NCBI GenBank assembly: GCA_965200505.1
Contig: OZ241343.1
Span: 1,116,001-1,180,000 of the forward strand
DNA: 64,000 nucleotides
Reading direction: 5' to 3'
Origin: VXNE01 sp965200505
GTDB taxonomy: Bacteria; Pseudomonadota; Gammaproteobacteria; Pseudomonadales; Azotimanducaceae
Shown: piece by piece, positions 24,893 through 34,286 of the stretch
Layout: each line of letters begins with the position of its first letter
Position numbering within the stretch: the first letter of the stretch is position 1
The notes under the pieces: generated by a model
What the model was told of the DNA's origin: nothing
Seen by the model: the letters and a program-made list of their open reading frames with translations, nothing else
Databases searched by the model: none
Translations under genes and position numbers: made by a program

Positions 24893-27800
24893 TCAGGCTT
24901 GGCCTTCGGTGGCGGCGCGTTGGGCGTTGAGTTCTAGGAGGCGGGCTAGGACTTCGTCGCGGACTTCGTTGGGCCAGCGGTAGCGGTAGGGCTTCTTTCT
25001 TCTGGTGCTGGCGCCCCACTCTTCTTCGTCGATGTCGTAGTCCAGCAGGAACTCGCAGGTGGTGGGGATGTCTTGCCAGCCGTAGGCGTTTAGGACGGCG
25101 CGGTCCATGTCTTCGTGGAGGGTGCGGAGCTTAGCGATGGCCGGGGCGTCCTCGTAGGGGTTGTGGAAGCGGTTGTAGGTTTTGGTGAGGCCCTCGTTGT
25201 TGTCGATCATCAGAGTGGCGCGGTAGTCGTAGTACGCTTTGCCGGAGGCTTCGAGGTCTTGGCGGGTGTGCCAGTCTGGGGGGAAGGGGAAGGTCTCGAA
25301 GCAGTCGGTGGCCGTGTAACGGAGGTCGTCTTTCATTGAGGAGCCGAAGAAACGTGACCAGATTTCATGGGGGCGGGATTGGAGGGCACAGAATGCAGCC
25401 AAACCGTCGAAGGGAAAGACGAAGAGCGCATGCGAGTATACCATTTGGCTCGGAAGGAACGCGAATGCGACATGTTGGCCTACGCTGGATATTGCAAGCA
25501 GTCGTTTCAGACTCCGGGTGGCACCAGTCAGCTCCGGGCGCGGTCGCAAGAACTGCCACCATAGCTTCTTGCCACCCGCATCCTTCTGCACAAGACGTTC
25601 TGGCTTCACCCTCCCCTCGACGATCGCCACCAACTCCAGCCAATCTGCCGCTACTGGCGCGGGGTAGTCCTCCGGCACCACGGCCTCTCGCCGAAGTTCC
25701 CGCTGTCGCTCCACATCCGCGCCCGCCCAAAGCTCCCCAATGTCCCCTCGCCGCAACGGGTAGTCGTGGAAGTTGATGACGTAGCGGTGGTGGGCGTGGG
25801 CGGGGCTGGTGTTCACTTCCTCGCCGCCGATGTACGGGAAGATCGCGTCCTTGTTGTGCGGATTGTCCGCAAGCAGCCTATGCATCTCCGCAAGCGGCGT
25901 GGCCACGCCCTTGCGGTCCGTGTCGTCAAACGTGAAGCCCATGCCGAGGACGATGCTGCCTTGGAAACTCTGCCGAGCATTCGCCCTCAGCCGCGCTGGG
26001 TCGCTGTGGCCGCCTCGATGGAACAGGAAGGCAGTGATCTTCTCGACGGGCTCTCGGTCTAGGTGCTTGGTGCGACGGAGTGCTCCCTTGCAGATGTGCA
26101 ACACGCTCACGACCACGGCAGCCAGGCCGGGCCACTTCACGCGGGTACGAACGTCATAAATCTCCCCGTCGTTCTCGCAAATCCAGCGCAGCCCCGTGTT
26201 TCTTGTGTCTCCTTGGGCAATCGTGTTGGTGGCGATCAGGCCAAACGCGCCGCCATGCCGGATGAGATTGAAGGCGCGGCGGAAGAAGTGGGCCACCAAG
26301 TCGGACGCGCCGTGGCTCTCCTCATGCAACTCCTTTAGCCAATCTGGGTATCCCGCAACGTTCGCCGCCGCCACCGTGTTCTTCCCCGCAAACGGCGGGT
26401 TTCCCACCACCGCATCGAACCCCCCGTTCTCCCGCTCAAACACCTCTGGGAACTCGATCTCCCAATGAAACGGCGCCATTGGCGGGTCTTCATCTCGCAG
26501 GTCTTCAAGCCAGCTTCGATATTGCGCCAGGTTCCCCTCGTCCACCTCCGCCGCAAACTCATTTCGCTGGTCTTCCCGCTCCTTTGGCTTCTTGCCCTCG
26601 AAGAACGCCGCCAATGCCAAGTCGCCCAGCAGGCGCACGTTGCTGGCTTCGGAACGGGCGTCGTCCCATAGGTGGCGGAGTTCCTTATCCGGCGTGTCGT
26701 CGGGGGCTTCGCGGATGCGCTGGCGCAGTTCGGCGGCCTTCCTTAGGTGCTCATCTGCCTTCATCGCCTCGAATCCCGGTTGGTACGTCATCGGCACATT
26801 GCCCTTCCAGTGGAACGTGGCGATCTGGCGTTTCGTCAGGCCAACCAGCGCATCGCCGTGGCGCAGCGCGTGGTCTAGGAACGTGAGCGGGTGATCCCGC
26901 GCCAGCGTGATGAGCCACAGGGAGAGCTTGGCCAGGTCAACCGCCACGGGGTTTCTGTCCACACCGTAAAGGCAGCGCTGGGCGATCAGGCGGCGGGCGA
27001 AGATGGTCTCGGTTTCGTCCGGCGGGATGTTGGGCACGGCGTCGTGGGCGCGCCAAGCGTCCACCAGCGCGTCCGCGAGTTGGCGGCAGGCTTCCACGAG
27101 AAAGGCGCCCGAACCCATCGCCGGGTCGCACACCTTGAGGTTCAGGATTTGTCCCGGCAGCGGCACCCCGCCCTGTTCTTCGCGCAGGCGGTTCAGGATG
27201 GGTTCCAGCGTGGTGCGAACGATGGGTTCGGTGAGTTCGCGCGGGGTGTAGTGGGAACCGGAGCGGCGGCGTTCCTCGCTCGGTTGCAGCACGATGGCGT
27301 TGGCGGCCACCAAGTCTGGCGTGGCGTCCTTGTCGATGGCGGAATCGAGGGCTGCGTGGGCGTCTTCAATGGTTTCGGCTTGGGCGACGGCCTTGCGCGT
27401 GTTCTCCGTGAACTTGCGATCCGTGCGGTCCTGCAGCCACTTGGCGCGGCGGTTGGGTTCTTGCTGCAGCAGCGCTTCCAAATCCACAGTGGCGGGGGCA
27501 CCGTGCTTCTTGGCGGCCTTGATGGCGATGGAGCGGCCGCTCGCCTGTTCGAGGCGGAAGCCCATCATGGTTTGGTAAACGGAGCCGATGTGCTCCACAT
27601 CCAAGGCGCGGTAGGAGATGCGCTCGCCGCCGAGCACGATGAGCTTTTCCAGCACACGATGGATGGTGCCATCGCTCACCCAGGGCGCTTCGATGCGCTC
27701 GCTCACTTGCCGCGCGCCGCCGATGAGGTGGCCGCGGCCTTCGAGGAAGCGGTAGCGCTCCGGGTCGAACAAGGCGCCGTGGCGTGGTGGCAGCTTCATG

Positions 27801-28954
27801 GCGCCGGAGTGGGCGCCGTCGTGGATCATGCGGAACAGGGCGAGTAGCTGGGCGTAGGCACCGTAGCGCTGATCCATCGTGTCTGGGTGCTGGGCGGCGT
27901 CTTCGGTGAGGCGCTGGTGCAGGCTTGCGAGGGAGTAACCACTTAGGTATGCGTCGTCCTGCGGCAGCAGGTCGCGTTCTTCGGCATACAGCAGGAAGAC
28001 GAGGCGCAGCACTAGGGTGAGCAGGCCGCGGTAGATGTCGTCTGGGTTGTGCGCGAGGGGCGTGGCCAGCAGTTCGCCCTTGGAGGTTTCGTGCGCCGCT
28101 TGGAAGCCACGCAGCAGTTCGTAAAGGGCGTGCAGCACCTGTTCGGCCAGGCGCTCGCTCACTTCGTTTTGGAACTTGCGACTTTCGGCCAAGAGGCCGG
28201 CGAGGCGTTTCTGTGACGGCCCCGTCAGCAGGCGGGTTTCTCTCAGCAGCAGGCGCATGGCCGCGGCGATGGGGCGGCCGGCGGTTTGCACCATGTCCTG
28301 CACACGGAAGTCCAACCAACCGGAACTCTCGCCGCGTGGCGCGGAGATGAGGCGCAGGGATGTGCCGTTGAAGAGCAGGCCGGCGGGGGCGCCGGTACCC
28401 CGTAGGAGGCGTTCCATGCGGCCGTGGGGGGAGGCATCAGTGCCGCCCTTGGTGCGGATTACGGTGTCGAAGTCTTGGGTGGGGGCGGAGGTGGAGACGA
28501 GGAGTTGCCACGGGGATTCTGCGGTGCCGTTGCTGAGGTCTGTTGGTGCGTCCCGGATTTCTCTCGGTGCTTGACGGCTAGCGGGCTGGTTCGCTGCGGC
28601 CTTGCGCACGGCGAACTGCGGGCGCAGCATCTCGCCCGTATCTGGCAGGCGCACTTGCAGTTCGGGCGGCAGCGGCGCTTCGGGCGTACCGGCGTAGGCT
28701 TTGGGGGAAAAGCGCCAATCGAGCACGTTTTGGGCGAAGGCGGGGAAATCCGGCAGTACGGGTTGCAGTTCGGCATCGCCGTTGATGGCGCGTTCCTCCA
28801 CGCATTCCCGCAAGCGCTGCTGGCCCTCGGCATCGTGGCGGTTGAGGATGGCACCGTGCCGCTTTAGGGCGGCTGCGGAGACGACGAGGCCAGTGGGGCG
28901 CACGAACCCCAGCCACTCCAAGTGGGCGGCGATGTCGGGGTCTGGCTTTGGCAT
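24893..28954 (-). CDS. drmMI: DISARM adenine-N6 methyltransferase DrmMI
   Basis: The 1353-residue product is a large N6-adenine methyltransferase of the Eco57I/type IIG shape. The SAM-binding motif I is KVCDPAMGSGAFLVEACRQL (about 607-626), and the catalytic motif IV is FDAVVGNPPFAGKNT (about 846-860). A helical target-recognition-like region follows. The N-terminal 500 residues resemble the nuclease-methylase N-terminal region of type IIG enzymes, but no clear PD-ExK site could be picked out. In class 1 DISARM this protein marks host DNA so that it is not attacked. It lies between drmD and drmA on the same strand, as expected, though separated from drmA by three extra genes. A standalone type IIG enzyme is the main alternative. 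Confidence 0.82.
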   Translation of the reverse strand: MPKPDPDIAAHLEWLGFVRPTGLVVSAAALKRHGAILNRHDAEGQQRLRECVEERAINGDAELQPVLPDFPAFAQNVLDWRFSPKAYAGTPEAPLPPELQVRLPDTGEMLRPQFAVRKAAANQPASRQAPREIRDAPTDLSNGTAESPWQLLVSTSAPTQDFDTVIRTKGGTDASPHGRMERLLRGTGAPAGLLFNGTSLRLISAPRGESSGWLDFRVQDMVQTAGRPIAAAMRLLLRETRLLTGPSQKRLAGLLAESRKFQNEVSERLAEQVLHALYELLRGFQAAHETSKGELLATPLAHNPDDIYRGLLTLVLRLVFLLYAEERDLLPQDDAYLSGYSLASLHQRLTEDAAQHPDTMDQRYGAYAQLLALFRMIHDGAHSGAMKLPPRHGALFDPERYRFLEGRGHLIGGARQVSERIEAPWVSDGTIHRVLEKLIVLGGERISYRALDVEHIGSVYQTMMGFRLEQASGRSIAIKAAKKHGAPATVDLEALLQQEPNRRAKWLQDRTDRKFTENTRKAVAQAETIEDAHAALDSAIDKDATPDLVAANAIVLQPSEERRRSGSHYTPRELTEPIVRTTLEPILNRLREEQGGVPLPGQILNLKVCDPAMGSGAFLVEACRQLADALVDAWRAHDAVPNIPPDETETIFARRLIAQRCLYGVDRNPVAVDLAKLSLWLITLARDHPLTFLDHALRHGDALVGLTKRQIATFHWKGNVPMTYQPGFEAMKADEHLRKAAELRQRIREAPDDTPDKELRHLWDDARSEASNVRLLGDLALAAFFEGKKPKEREDQRNEFAAEVDEGNLAQYRSWLEDLRDEDPPMAPFHWEIEFPEVFERENGGFDAVVGNPPFAGKNTVAAANVAGYPDWLKELHEESHGASDLVAHFFRRAFNLIRHGGAFGLIATNTIAQGDTRNTGLRWICENDGEIYDVRTRVKWPGLAAVVVSVLHICKGALRRTKHLDREPVEKITAFLFHRGGHSDPARLRANARQSFQGSIVLGMGFTFDDTDRKGVATPLAEMHRLLADNPHNKDAIFPYIGGEEVNTSPAHAHHRYVINFHDYPLRRGDIGELWAGADVERQRELRREAVVPEDYPAPVAADWLELVAIVEGRVKPERLVQKDAGGKKLWWQFLRPRPELTGATRSLKRLLAISSVGQHVAFAFLPSQMVYSHALFVFPFDGLAAFCALQSRPHEIWSRFFGSSMKDDLRYTATDCFETFPFPPDWHTRQDLEASGKAYYDYRATLMIDNNEGLTKTYNRFHNPYEDAPAIAKLRTLHEDMDRAVLNAYGWQDIPTTCEFLLDYDIDEEEWGASTRRKKPYRYRWPNEVRDEVLARLLELNAQRAATEGQA

Positions 28955-29133
28955 GAGGGAAGGTTAGCAGAGGGCGGCGCTGGCGGCGGTTCACAGCGCA
29001 GGCTGGTTCGGTAGCGACGCCGCGACGTCGCCGCCTTCGGCGGGCCGCGCTTCGTCGCGGCCTCGTCGTCGGCATCGTGAGAAGCAAGGGGGAAGTACAA
29101 TGGTTGGCTACGGCGTCCGACGCAGAGGCACTG

Positions 29134-29403
29134 ATGAAGAACATGGAGTCTGAAGTCACGCCTCAAGGTGAGGTTGCCGTGCCCGCGGGCATTCGCGCCA
29201 AGTTGGGGCTCACGTCGGGGTCCAAGATCGAGTGGTGCGAACGGGGAGAAGAGGTGGTCGTTAGACGGGCGACGAAGTACAGCTCGCAGGACATTCACGA
29301 TGCGCTATTCGCCTCGCCTACTTTGCCACCGCGCGCTCGCACACTTGAGGAAATGGACGCCGGCATCCGAGCGTTGATGCGGCAGAAGCATGCGCGCCGT
29401 TGA
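29134..29403 (+). CDS. AbrB/MazE-type antitoxin
   Basis: An 89-residue product begins MKNMESEVTPQGEVAVPAGI, continuing RAKLGLTSGSKIEW, the swapped-hairpin AbrB DNA-binding fold. It is followed by an acidic helical tail that would wrap the toxin. The start at 29134 is preferred over upstream frames because family similarity begins here; 29143 is also possible. The stop overlaps the start of the VapC-like gene by 14 nt. The pair is on the opposite strand to the DISARM genes and lies between drmD and drmMI, probably as a later insertion. Confidence 0.82.
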   Translation: MKNMESEVTPQGEVAVPAGIRAKLGLTSGSKIEWCERGEEVVVRRATKYSSQDIHDALFASPTLPPRARTLEEMDAGIRALMRQKHARR

Positions 29404-29797
29404 CACGAACGTGCTGGTGCGGCTCGTTGTCCGCGACGCCGATGAACAAGTGGCGGCGGCGGACGAGTTTGTGGCGGCCGGGGCGTGGGTGTCGCACTTG
29501 GTGCTGGCCGAGACGCTGTGGGTGCCGGCATCCGTTTACGCCTTGAGTTCGGAGCAACTTGCAATGGCGGTGCGGATGCTTCTGCAGCACGACGCGATCG
29601 TTCTGCAAGAAGCCGATGTTGTAGAGGCCGCCCTTGACACCTTCCATGACCATTCCAAGGTCACCCTCGCGGATTGCTTAATCGTCGAAATCGCTCGAAA
29701 GGCAGGCCATGAACCTGTGGGAACGTTCGATAGGGCGCTTCCGCGTTGCCGGGGGCGGTCGACGTCGGCGGCCGGCAGCGCTAAGGACGTCGGGTAG
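29390..29797 (+). CDS. vapC: VapC-like PIN-domain ribonuclease toxin
   Basis: The product begins MRAVDTNVLVRLVVRDADEQ, with the first catalytic aspartate at residue 5, a glutamate in HLVLAETLWV and an aspartate in VTLADCLIVEIA, followed by GTFDRAL. All PIN acidic residues are present. The C-terminus (PRCRGRSTSAAG) does not match the family, but another frame from about 29743 reads LPGAVDVGGRQR and stops at 29784, the usual PIN ending. A one-base loss near 29740 would explain this. Activity may be kept because the catalytic core is intact. Its partner is the AbrB-like gene directly upstream. Confidence 0.8.
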   Translation: MRAVDTNVLVRLVVRDADEQVAAADEFVAAGAWVSHLVLAETLWVPASVYALSSEQLAMAVRMLLQHDAIVLQEADVVEAALDTFHDHSKVTLADCLIVEIARKAGHEPVGTFDRALPRCRGRSTSAAGSAKDVG

Positions 29798-29860
29798 AAC
29801 AAGCAGTTCACTACTGCTTGGAATGAGGCGGGCTCGCACGGACTGACCGAGGTGTCTCCG

Positions 29861-32800
29861 TCAGTTCGTCTCCGGCCACAGATACACCAAGCCCACTGGC
29901 GTCAGGCGATGCGCCCGCACCTGGTAGAACGCCCGGATTCGCTCTGGCTCACGCGCCAAGTCCTCGTCGAACTGGCCCAGGCGCCGTTGCCAGTGTTGCT
30001 TGTCGGCTTCCAACTGGCGCGTCTCATCCGGGCTGAAGTCCAGTGTGCGTTGGCTGAACGCGGCGTCGTGGCGAGCCAGTTCCTCCTCCACACGCTGCCG
30101 CTGGTCTTGGAGGATGTTGGTGATGTCGGTCGCTTCTTTCTCGCCGCGCTGGCCCAAACGTCGAACCGCATCCGCCGCGTGTTCCTTGGCGCGGCGTTCC
30201 AACTGCGGGCGCAGCGCTTCGATGTCTGAGGCAGCCGATGCCAACAGGCGGCGCTGGATTACCTCGTTCGGAGCGCCGGCACCGCGGCCCAGCGCCTCGT
30301 CCAGCAAGGCGAGCGTCCTCGCTTCGGCGTCTCGGGCATAGGCGCGCAAGTTCCCGCGGCGGGGGCTAGGCGCCAGCCAACGGGCCGCTATGGGCACCAA
30401 CTCCTCGTGCAGGCGCTCGGCGCCTTGGCCGTAGAGGGCGAGGCGGCCAAGGAGAATCACGCGGGGGATGGAATCTCGCGTCTGTGCGAGGCAGGCGCGG
30501 GTGAGGTCGTGCTCGCGGAAGCCCTGGGACTGAAACCGCGCCAACAGACGTTGCGCCACGCGCTGTTCCAAATGCAAATGCACGGTGTCGGCGGCCAACT
30601 CGTCCGGGTCCTTGAACACCACCGGACGGATGGGTGCCTGCTTGCGCCAATCGGCGAGTTTCTCATCGAGTTTGCGGGGCGGTCGCAGGGAATCCAAAGT
30701 GGTCATCCAGCGTGGGTCGGCGATGGGAGGCAGTGCCCACACCGTGCGCCCGGCAGCGTCGCGGTGTTCGCGCAGTGGCCCCATGTTGAGCATTTTCAAG
30801 GAACACGAGAGGGCATCGCGAAAGGCGTCTTCGTCGAACTTCACCCAACCGCGGGAGCGCTCAAGCACCGTTCGGCAGCGCTCGATCTGCTCTTCCAAGC
30901 CCTGTTTGCGCTCGCGGGCGTCTTCCAACTCCTCCGCAGTGGCGGCCTTGGCGGCGGCGGGCAAGTCCGCCTGTTCGATGCCGGCCTGCAACTGCGCCAC
31001 CCGATTATGGGGAATGCCGGCGAGCAACCGGCGCTCCACGTCGTCATCGATCACCTTGGCGAGGCTGCCGAGTTCGCGCTTGATGGTTTCGGTCTTGCGC
31101 ACCAGCACCTCCAGCACGCGGTCTTCCATGCGTTGCTGCAAAGCGAAGTAGTGGCAGGTCACTTCGGGGGCGGATTGCAGTTTGCGGTCGATGCGGCCGT
31201 TGCGTTGCTCGATGCGGCCGGGGTTCCACGGCAAGTCGAAGTGGAAGAGGTCTGTGCAGTGGGCTTGGAAGTTCAGGCCCTCACGGGCGGCGTCGGTGGC
31301 GATCAGGATGCGTAGCGGCTCGTCCTTGGGGTGGGCGTTGAAGCGGCGCTGAACCTCTTTGCGCCGCGGGCCGCTGGTGAGGCCGTCGATCACGGCGATG
31401 CGCTCTTCCGCGTCTTCGGTGTATTCGATGGCCTGCTCCAACATGGCCTTCAGGTAGCGTTTGGTGCCTTCGCGGTTCTCGGTGAAGATCAACACGCGGC
31501 GTTCGTTCCACGCCGGCGCGGCGCCGGTGGGGCGTTTGCCGAACGGCGGCAACGCTGGGCACTGGTTGGCTCGAATCCAGCCGATGAGAGCGCAGGTCTT
31601 CGCGTCTGGTTGGTGGCGGGCGTCCTCCGCGATGGTCCGCATCTGCGAGAGCAACGCTTGCGCCCATTCCCACAGCGCATCGCCCTTTGCCCCTTGGGTG
31701 GGGGCGGCCACGGCGGCGCGGGTGATGTTCTCCACGGCGCTTGCTTCCGCCGCCTCCGCGGTCTCTTCGTCCAGCGCGGCGTTCTCGTCGTCGGCATCCG
31801 CCGGTTTGAGAAACGACGTCTGATCCTCGGCCGTGGCACGGCGACCTTCCGCCAGCGCCTTCTCCCGGTGCCGTTGCAGTGTGGCGATGTGTACTCGCAG
31901 GCTGCGGGCGAACGCCTCCGTGGAAGATAGCAACCGTTGCTGCAAACCCACCACCAAGAGGCCCGCGGCCGTGCGCGCTCTGGGCGGCGCATCCGCGTGA
32001 CGCAGCGCACTCACACCGCGGTACTCGTCCAGCAGGCGGGAAAGCACCAGTTCCGGGGCATCCTCCGGCAGATCGTCGATCACCACCCGCTGCACGTTGC
32101 GCTTGGGGAAGCCGCCATGCACTTCGCGGATGTCCTCCTTCAGGCGGCGCACCATCACGGGTTCCAAGTCCTGCTTGCCGCGCACCTTCACGCCGCGGGT
32201 GAAGCGGTACGGGTCCAGCAGTTCCAAGAGCGTTGAGAAGCTGTTCGAGTGGCCGTTGTGGGGTGTGGCGGAGAGGAACAGGCGATGCTCGAAGCGGCCG
32301 CCTAGGTCGCGCACGGCGCGGGTGATTTTGGTTTCGATGCCATAGCGGCCGCCGGACGAAGGCGCGGCGTGGTGCGCTTCGTCAAGAATCAGCAAGCTGC
32401 CGGGCAGCATGGGGCCGAGCCACTCGCGGAGCGGGTCCGCATAAGCCGGGTCGATCAGCAGCTTGTGCGACACCAGAAAGCGCGTGTGCGTACGCCACGG
32501 ATTCACGCCGAAGCCGCGTTCCCGGCGCATCCGGGAGACGTAGGCGCGGTCGAGAATCTCGAACAGCAGGCCAAAGCGATCCTCCAGCTCCATCTTCCAT
32601 TGTTCGAGAACAGAAGGCGGCGCGGCCACCACGATGCGCTTCGCCTTCCGGCGCAACAGCAGCTCGCGGGCGATGAGGCCGGCTTCGATGGTCTTGCCCA
32701 AGCCGGTGTCGTCCGCGATGAAGAGGTTCACGCGCGGCAACCGAAGGGCCTTGCGCAGCGGTTCCATCTGGTACGCATCCAGCTGGATGCCGGCGCGGAA

Positions 32801-33121
32801 CGGGGCTTGGAACAAGTCCGGATTGGTGGCGGTGGTGCAGTTCCAGCGCAGCGTGTTGTAGAACGCGGCGAAGGTGCGGGGCGCATCGAAGCGATCCCCG
32901 GCAAGGCCGGCCCAGCCTTCCTCTTCGAGGATCCGGCGATCCAGCTCGCAATCCCAGAACACGGTGAGCGTCTGCCCTTGCGCATCGTCGTCCGCGCAGG
33001 CGAGGGAGACTTGCGGCGAACCGCCCTCGGGCGGCTGGACCACCTCCTCCACCAGCCACTGGCGCGAGCGCACCCACACCAGATCGCCGGCTTGCGGGGC
33101 GCGTTGGGGAAGCGTGGCCAT
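29861..33121 (-). CDS. drmD: DISARM SNF2-type helicase DrmD
   Basis: Starting at the ATG at 33121 gives 1086 residues; a longer upstream frame has no family resemblance. The SNF2 ATPase core shows Walker A LFIADDTGLGKTIEAGLIAR (about 130-149), motif II LLILDEAHHAAP, motif III LFLSATPHNGHSNSF, IFTENREGTKRYLKAM, and motifs V-VI IATDAAREGLNFQ and GRIEQRNGRIDR. A long helical C-terminal half follows, rich in Glu/Arg (EEQIERCRTVLERSRG). DrmD together with DrmMI defines class 1 DISARM. It is the most upstream gene of the system; phyH diverges from the other side of a 223-nt gap that should hold both promoters. Confidence 0.88.
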   Translation of the reverse strand: MATLPQRAPQAGDLVWVRSRQWLVEEVVQPPEGGSPQVSLACADDDAQGQTLTVFWDCELDRRILEEEGWAGLAGDRFDAPRTFAAFYNTLRWNCTTATNPDLFQAPFRAGIQLDAYQMEPLRKALRLPRVNLFIADDTGLGKTIEAGLIARELLLRRKAKRIVVAAPPSVLEQWKMELEDRFGLLFEILDRAYVSRMRRERGFGVNPWRTHTRFLVSHKLLIDPAYADPLREWLGPMLPGSLLILDEAHHAAPSSGGRYGIETKITRAVRDLGGRFEHRLFLSATPHNGHSNSFSTLLELLDPYRFTRGVKVRGKQDLEPVMVRRLKEDIREVHGGFPKRNVQRVVIDDLPEDAPELVLSRLLDEYRGVSALRHADAPPRARTAAGLLVVGLQQRLLSSTEAFARSLRVHIATLQRHREKALAEGRRATAEDQTSFLKPADADDENAALDEETAEAAEASAVENITRAAVAAPTQGAKGDALWEWAQALLSQMRTIAEDARHQPDAKTCALIGWIRANQCPALPPFGKRPTGAAPAWNERRVLIFTENREGTKRYLKAMLEQAIEYTEDAEERIAVIDGLTSGPRRKEVQRRFNAHPKDEPLRILIATDAAREGLNFQAHCTDLFHFDLPWNPGRIEQRNGRIDRKLQSAPEVTCHYFALQQRMEDRVLEVLVRKTETIKRELGSLAKVIDDDVERRLLAGIPHNRVAQLQAGIEQADLPAAAKAATAEELEDARERKQGLEEQIERCRTVLERSRGWVKFDEDAFRDALSCSLKMLNMGPLREHRDAAGRTVWALPPIADPRWMTTLDSLRPPRKLDEKLADWRKQAPIRPVVFKDPDELAADTVHLHLEQRVAQRLLARFQSQGFREHDLTRACLAQTRDSIPRVILLGRLALYGQGAERLHEELVPIAARWLAPSPRRGNLRAYARDAEARTLALLDEALGRGAGAPNEVIQRRLLASAASDIEALRPQLERRAKEHAADAVRRLGQRGEKEATDITNILQDQRQRVEEELARHDAAFSQRTLDFSPDETRQLEADKQHWQRRLGQFDEDLAREPERIRAFYQVRAHRLTPVGLVYLWPETN

Positions 33122-33344
33122 CGTCACGCTGGGGCAGTCTATTGCCTTCTGGCGCGCTCGGACACCACCACACCCGTCCGGCGCCGTGCAGCCGCGCACC
33201 GTCGAGCGCACGGTGTCGGCTGCGCTTCGGGCAGACAGCGCAAAGAGGTAGTACGCTGTGGCGTCGGGCCATCGTGTCCGCGAAGCGGCGTGACCCGATG
33301 GCCACGCGCAACCTGCCACACACGAACAACAACAGGAGCGCAGA

Positions 33345-34274
33345 ATGAGCGAACAAGCCTTGCAAGAGCCGGCCACAGACACGGCGGTGCGAGACGCCGA
33401 CCAAACGCCAGAGCACCTGAAACACTTGGCGCGGAGCGTTCAGAAGAGCAACGGGCTGCTCGGCCCCCACGACGTGGCCGATCACCTCGCGGCCACCATT
33501 GACGAGCTGGGTCTCGCCGATGCCCTCACCCACTTCCGCGAGCACGGCTACGCGATGATCGAGGACGTGGCATCCCATCAGGAAATGGACGCGCTTCGTG
33601 AAGCCATTCATGGCCTCGCCGACCAAGCCAGCGATGTGCCCGGCTTGGCCCGCGCAGCGCCGTTCTTGTTGGGCCGGCACCCGGCCGTGGACCGCATCGC
33701 CACCAAAGCCAAGATCCTCGCGTTCGCCGAGGTGAGCGTGGGCAACGGTTTTCGCGCCAGCCAGATCGTGGGTTCCATCACGCCGAAGGGCAACGAGAAT
33801 GCCGGCGTGCATGCGGACCAGAATTGGCTGCCGGCGCCGTTTCCGGAGCACAACTGCGTCATCACGTTCTGCATTCCCTGCGAAGGCATGACGGCGGACG
33901 ACGGCGCCACCCGCGTCGTGCCCGATTCCCACTCGCTGCGGCGCCACCCCACGCCCGATGAAACCCGCTCGGAGACCGTGCCCATCGAGGTGCCCAAGGG
34001 CGGCGTTGCGGTGTGGGATGGATCGGTCTGGCACGGCACGGGGCAACGCAAGGTCGAAGGCGTGCGGACGGTGCTGCACGCCACCTATCAGCGCCTCTAC
34101 ACCCAGCCCATTGACGACTACAGCTACCTGCTCAAGGACGCTGCGTACATGGCGTCCGCTCCCGAAGGCATGCGCCAGATCTTGGGCGAGCGGCTGTTCT
34201 TCGGCACCGGCAGCGTTGCGGGCATGGTGGATATGGACAAGTTCCGCGAGGCGACGATCCGCTCCAAGCTGTAG
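33345..34274 (+). CDS. Phytanoyl-CoA dioxygenase family protein
   Basis: This 309-residue Fe(II)/2-oxoglutarate oxygenase has the iron-binding HxD in NAGVHADQNWLPAP (about residues 155-160) and the distal His in DGSVWHGTGQRKVEG (about 228), followed by an Arg that would bind 2-oxoglutarate. AGGAG lies 8 nt before the start. Family members hydroxylate lipids, secondary metabolites or small acids; the substrate cannot be read from the sequence. It is divergent from drmD and is followed after 12 nt by a HEPN-like gene. PhyH enzymes are often numerous in marine and symbiotic bacteria. Confidence 0.85.
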   Translation: MSEQALQEPATDTAVRDADQTPEHLKHLARSVQKSNGLLGPHDVADHLAATIDELGLADALTHFREHGYAMIEDVASHQEMDALREAIHGLADQASDVPGLARAAPFLLGRHPAVDRIATKAKILAFAEVSVGNGFRASQIVGSITPKGNENAGVHADQNWLPAPFPEHNCVITFCIPCEGMTADDGATRVVPDSHSLRRHPTPDETRSETVPIEVPKGGVAVWDGSVWHGTGQRKVEGVRTVLHATYQRLYTQPIDDYSYLLKDAAYMASAPEGMRQILGERLFFGTGSVAGMVDMDKFREATIRSKL

Positions 34275-34286
34275 GCGTCGTTCGGC

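Noticed and set aside
11785..33121. drmC (phospholipase D-like) within the island
   Set aside because: None of the genes shows an HxKxxxxD motif.
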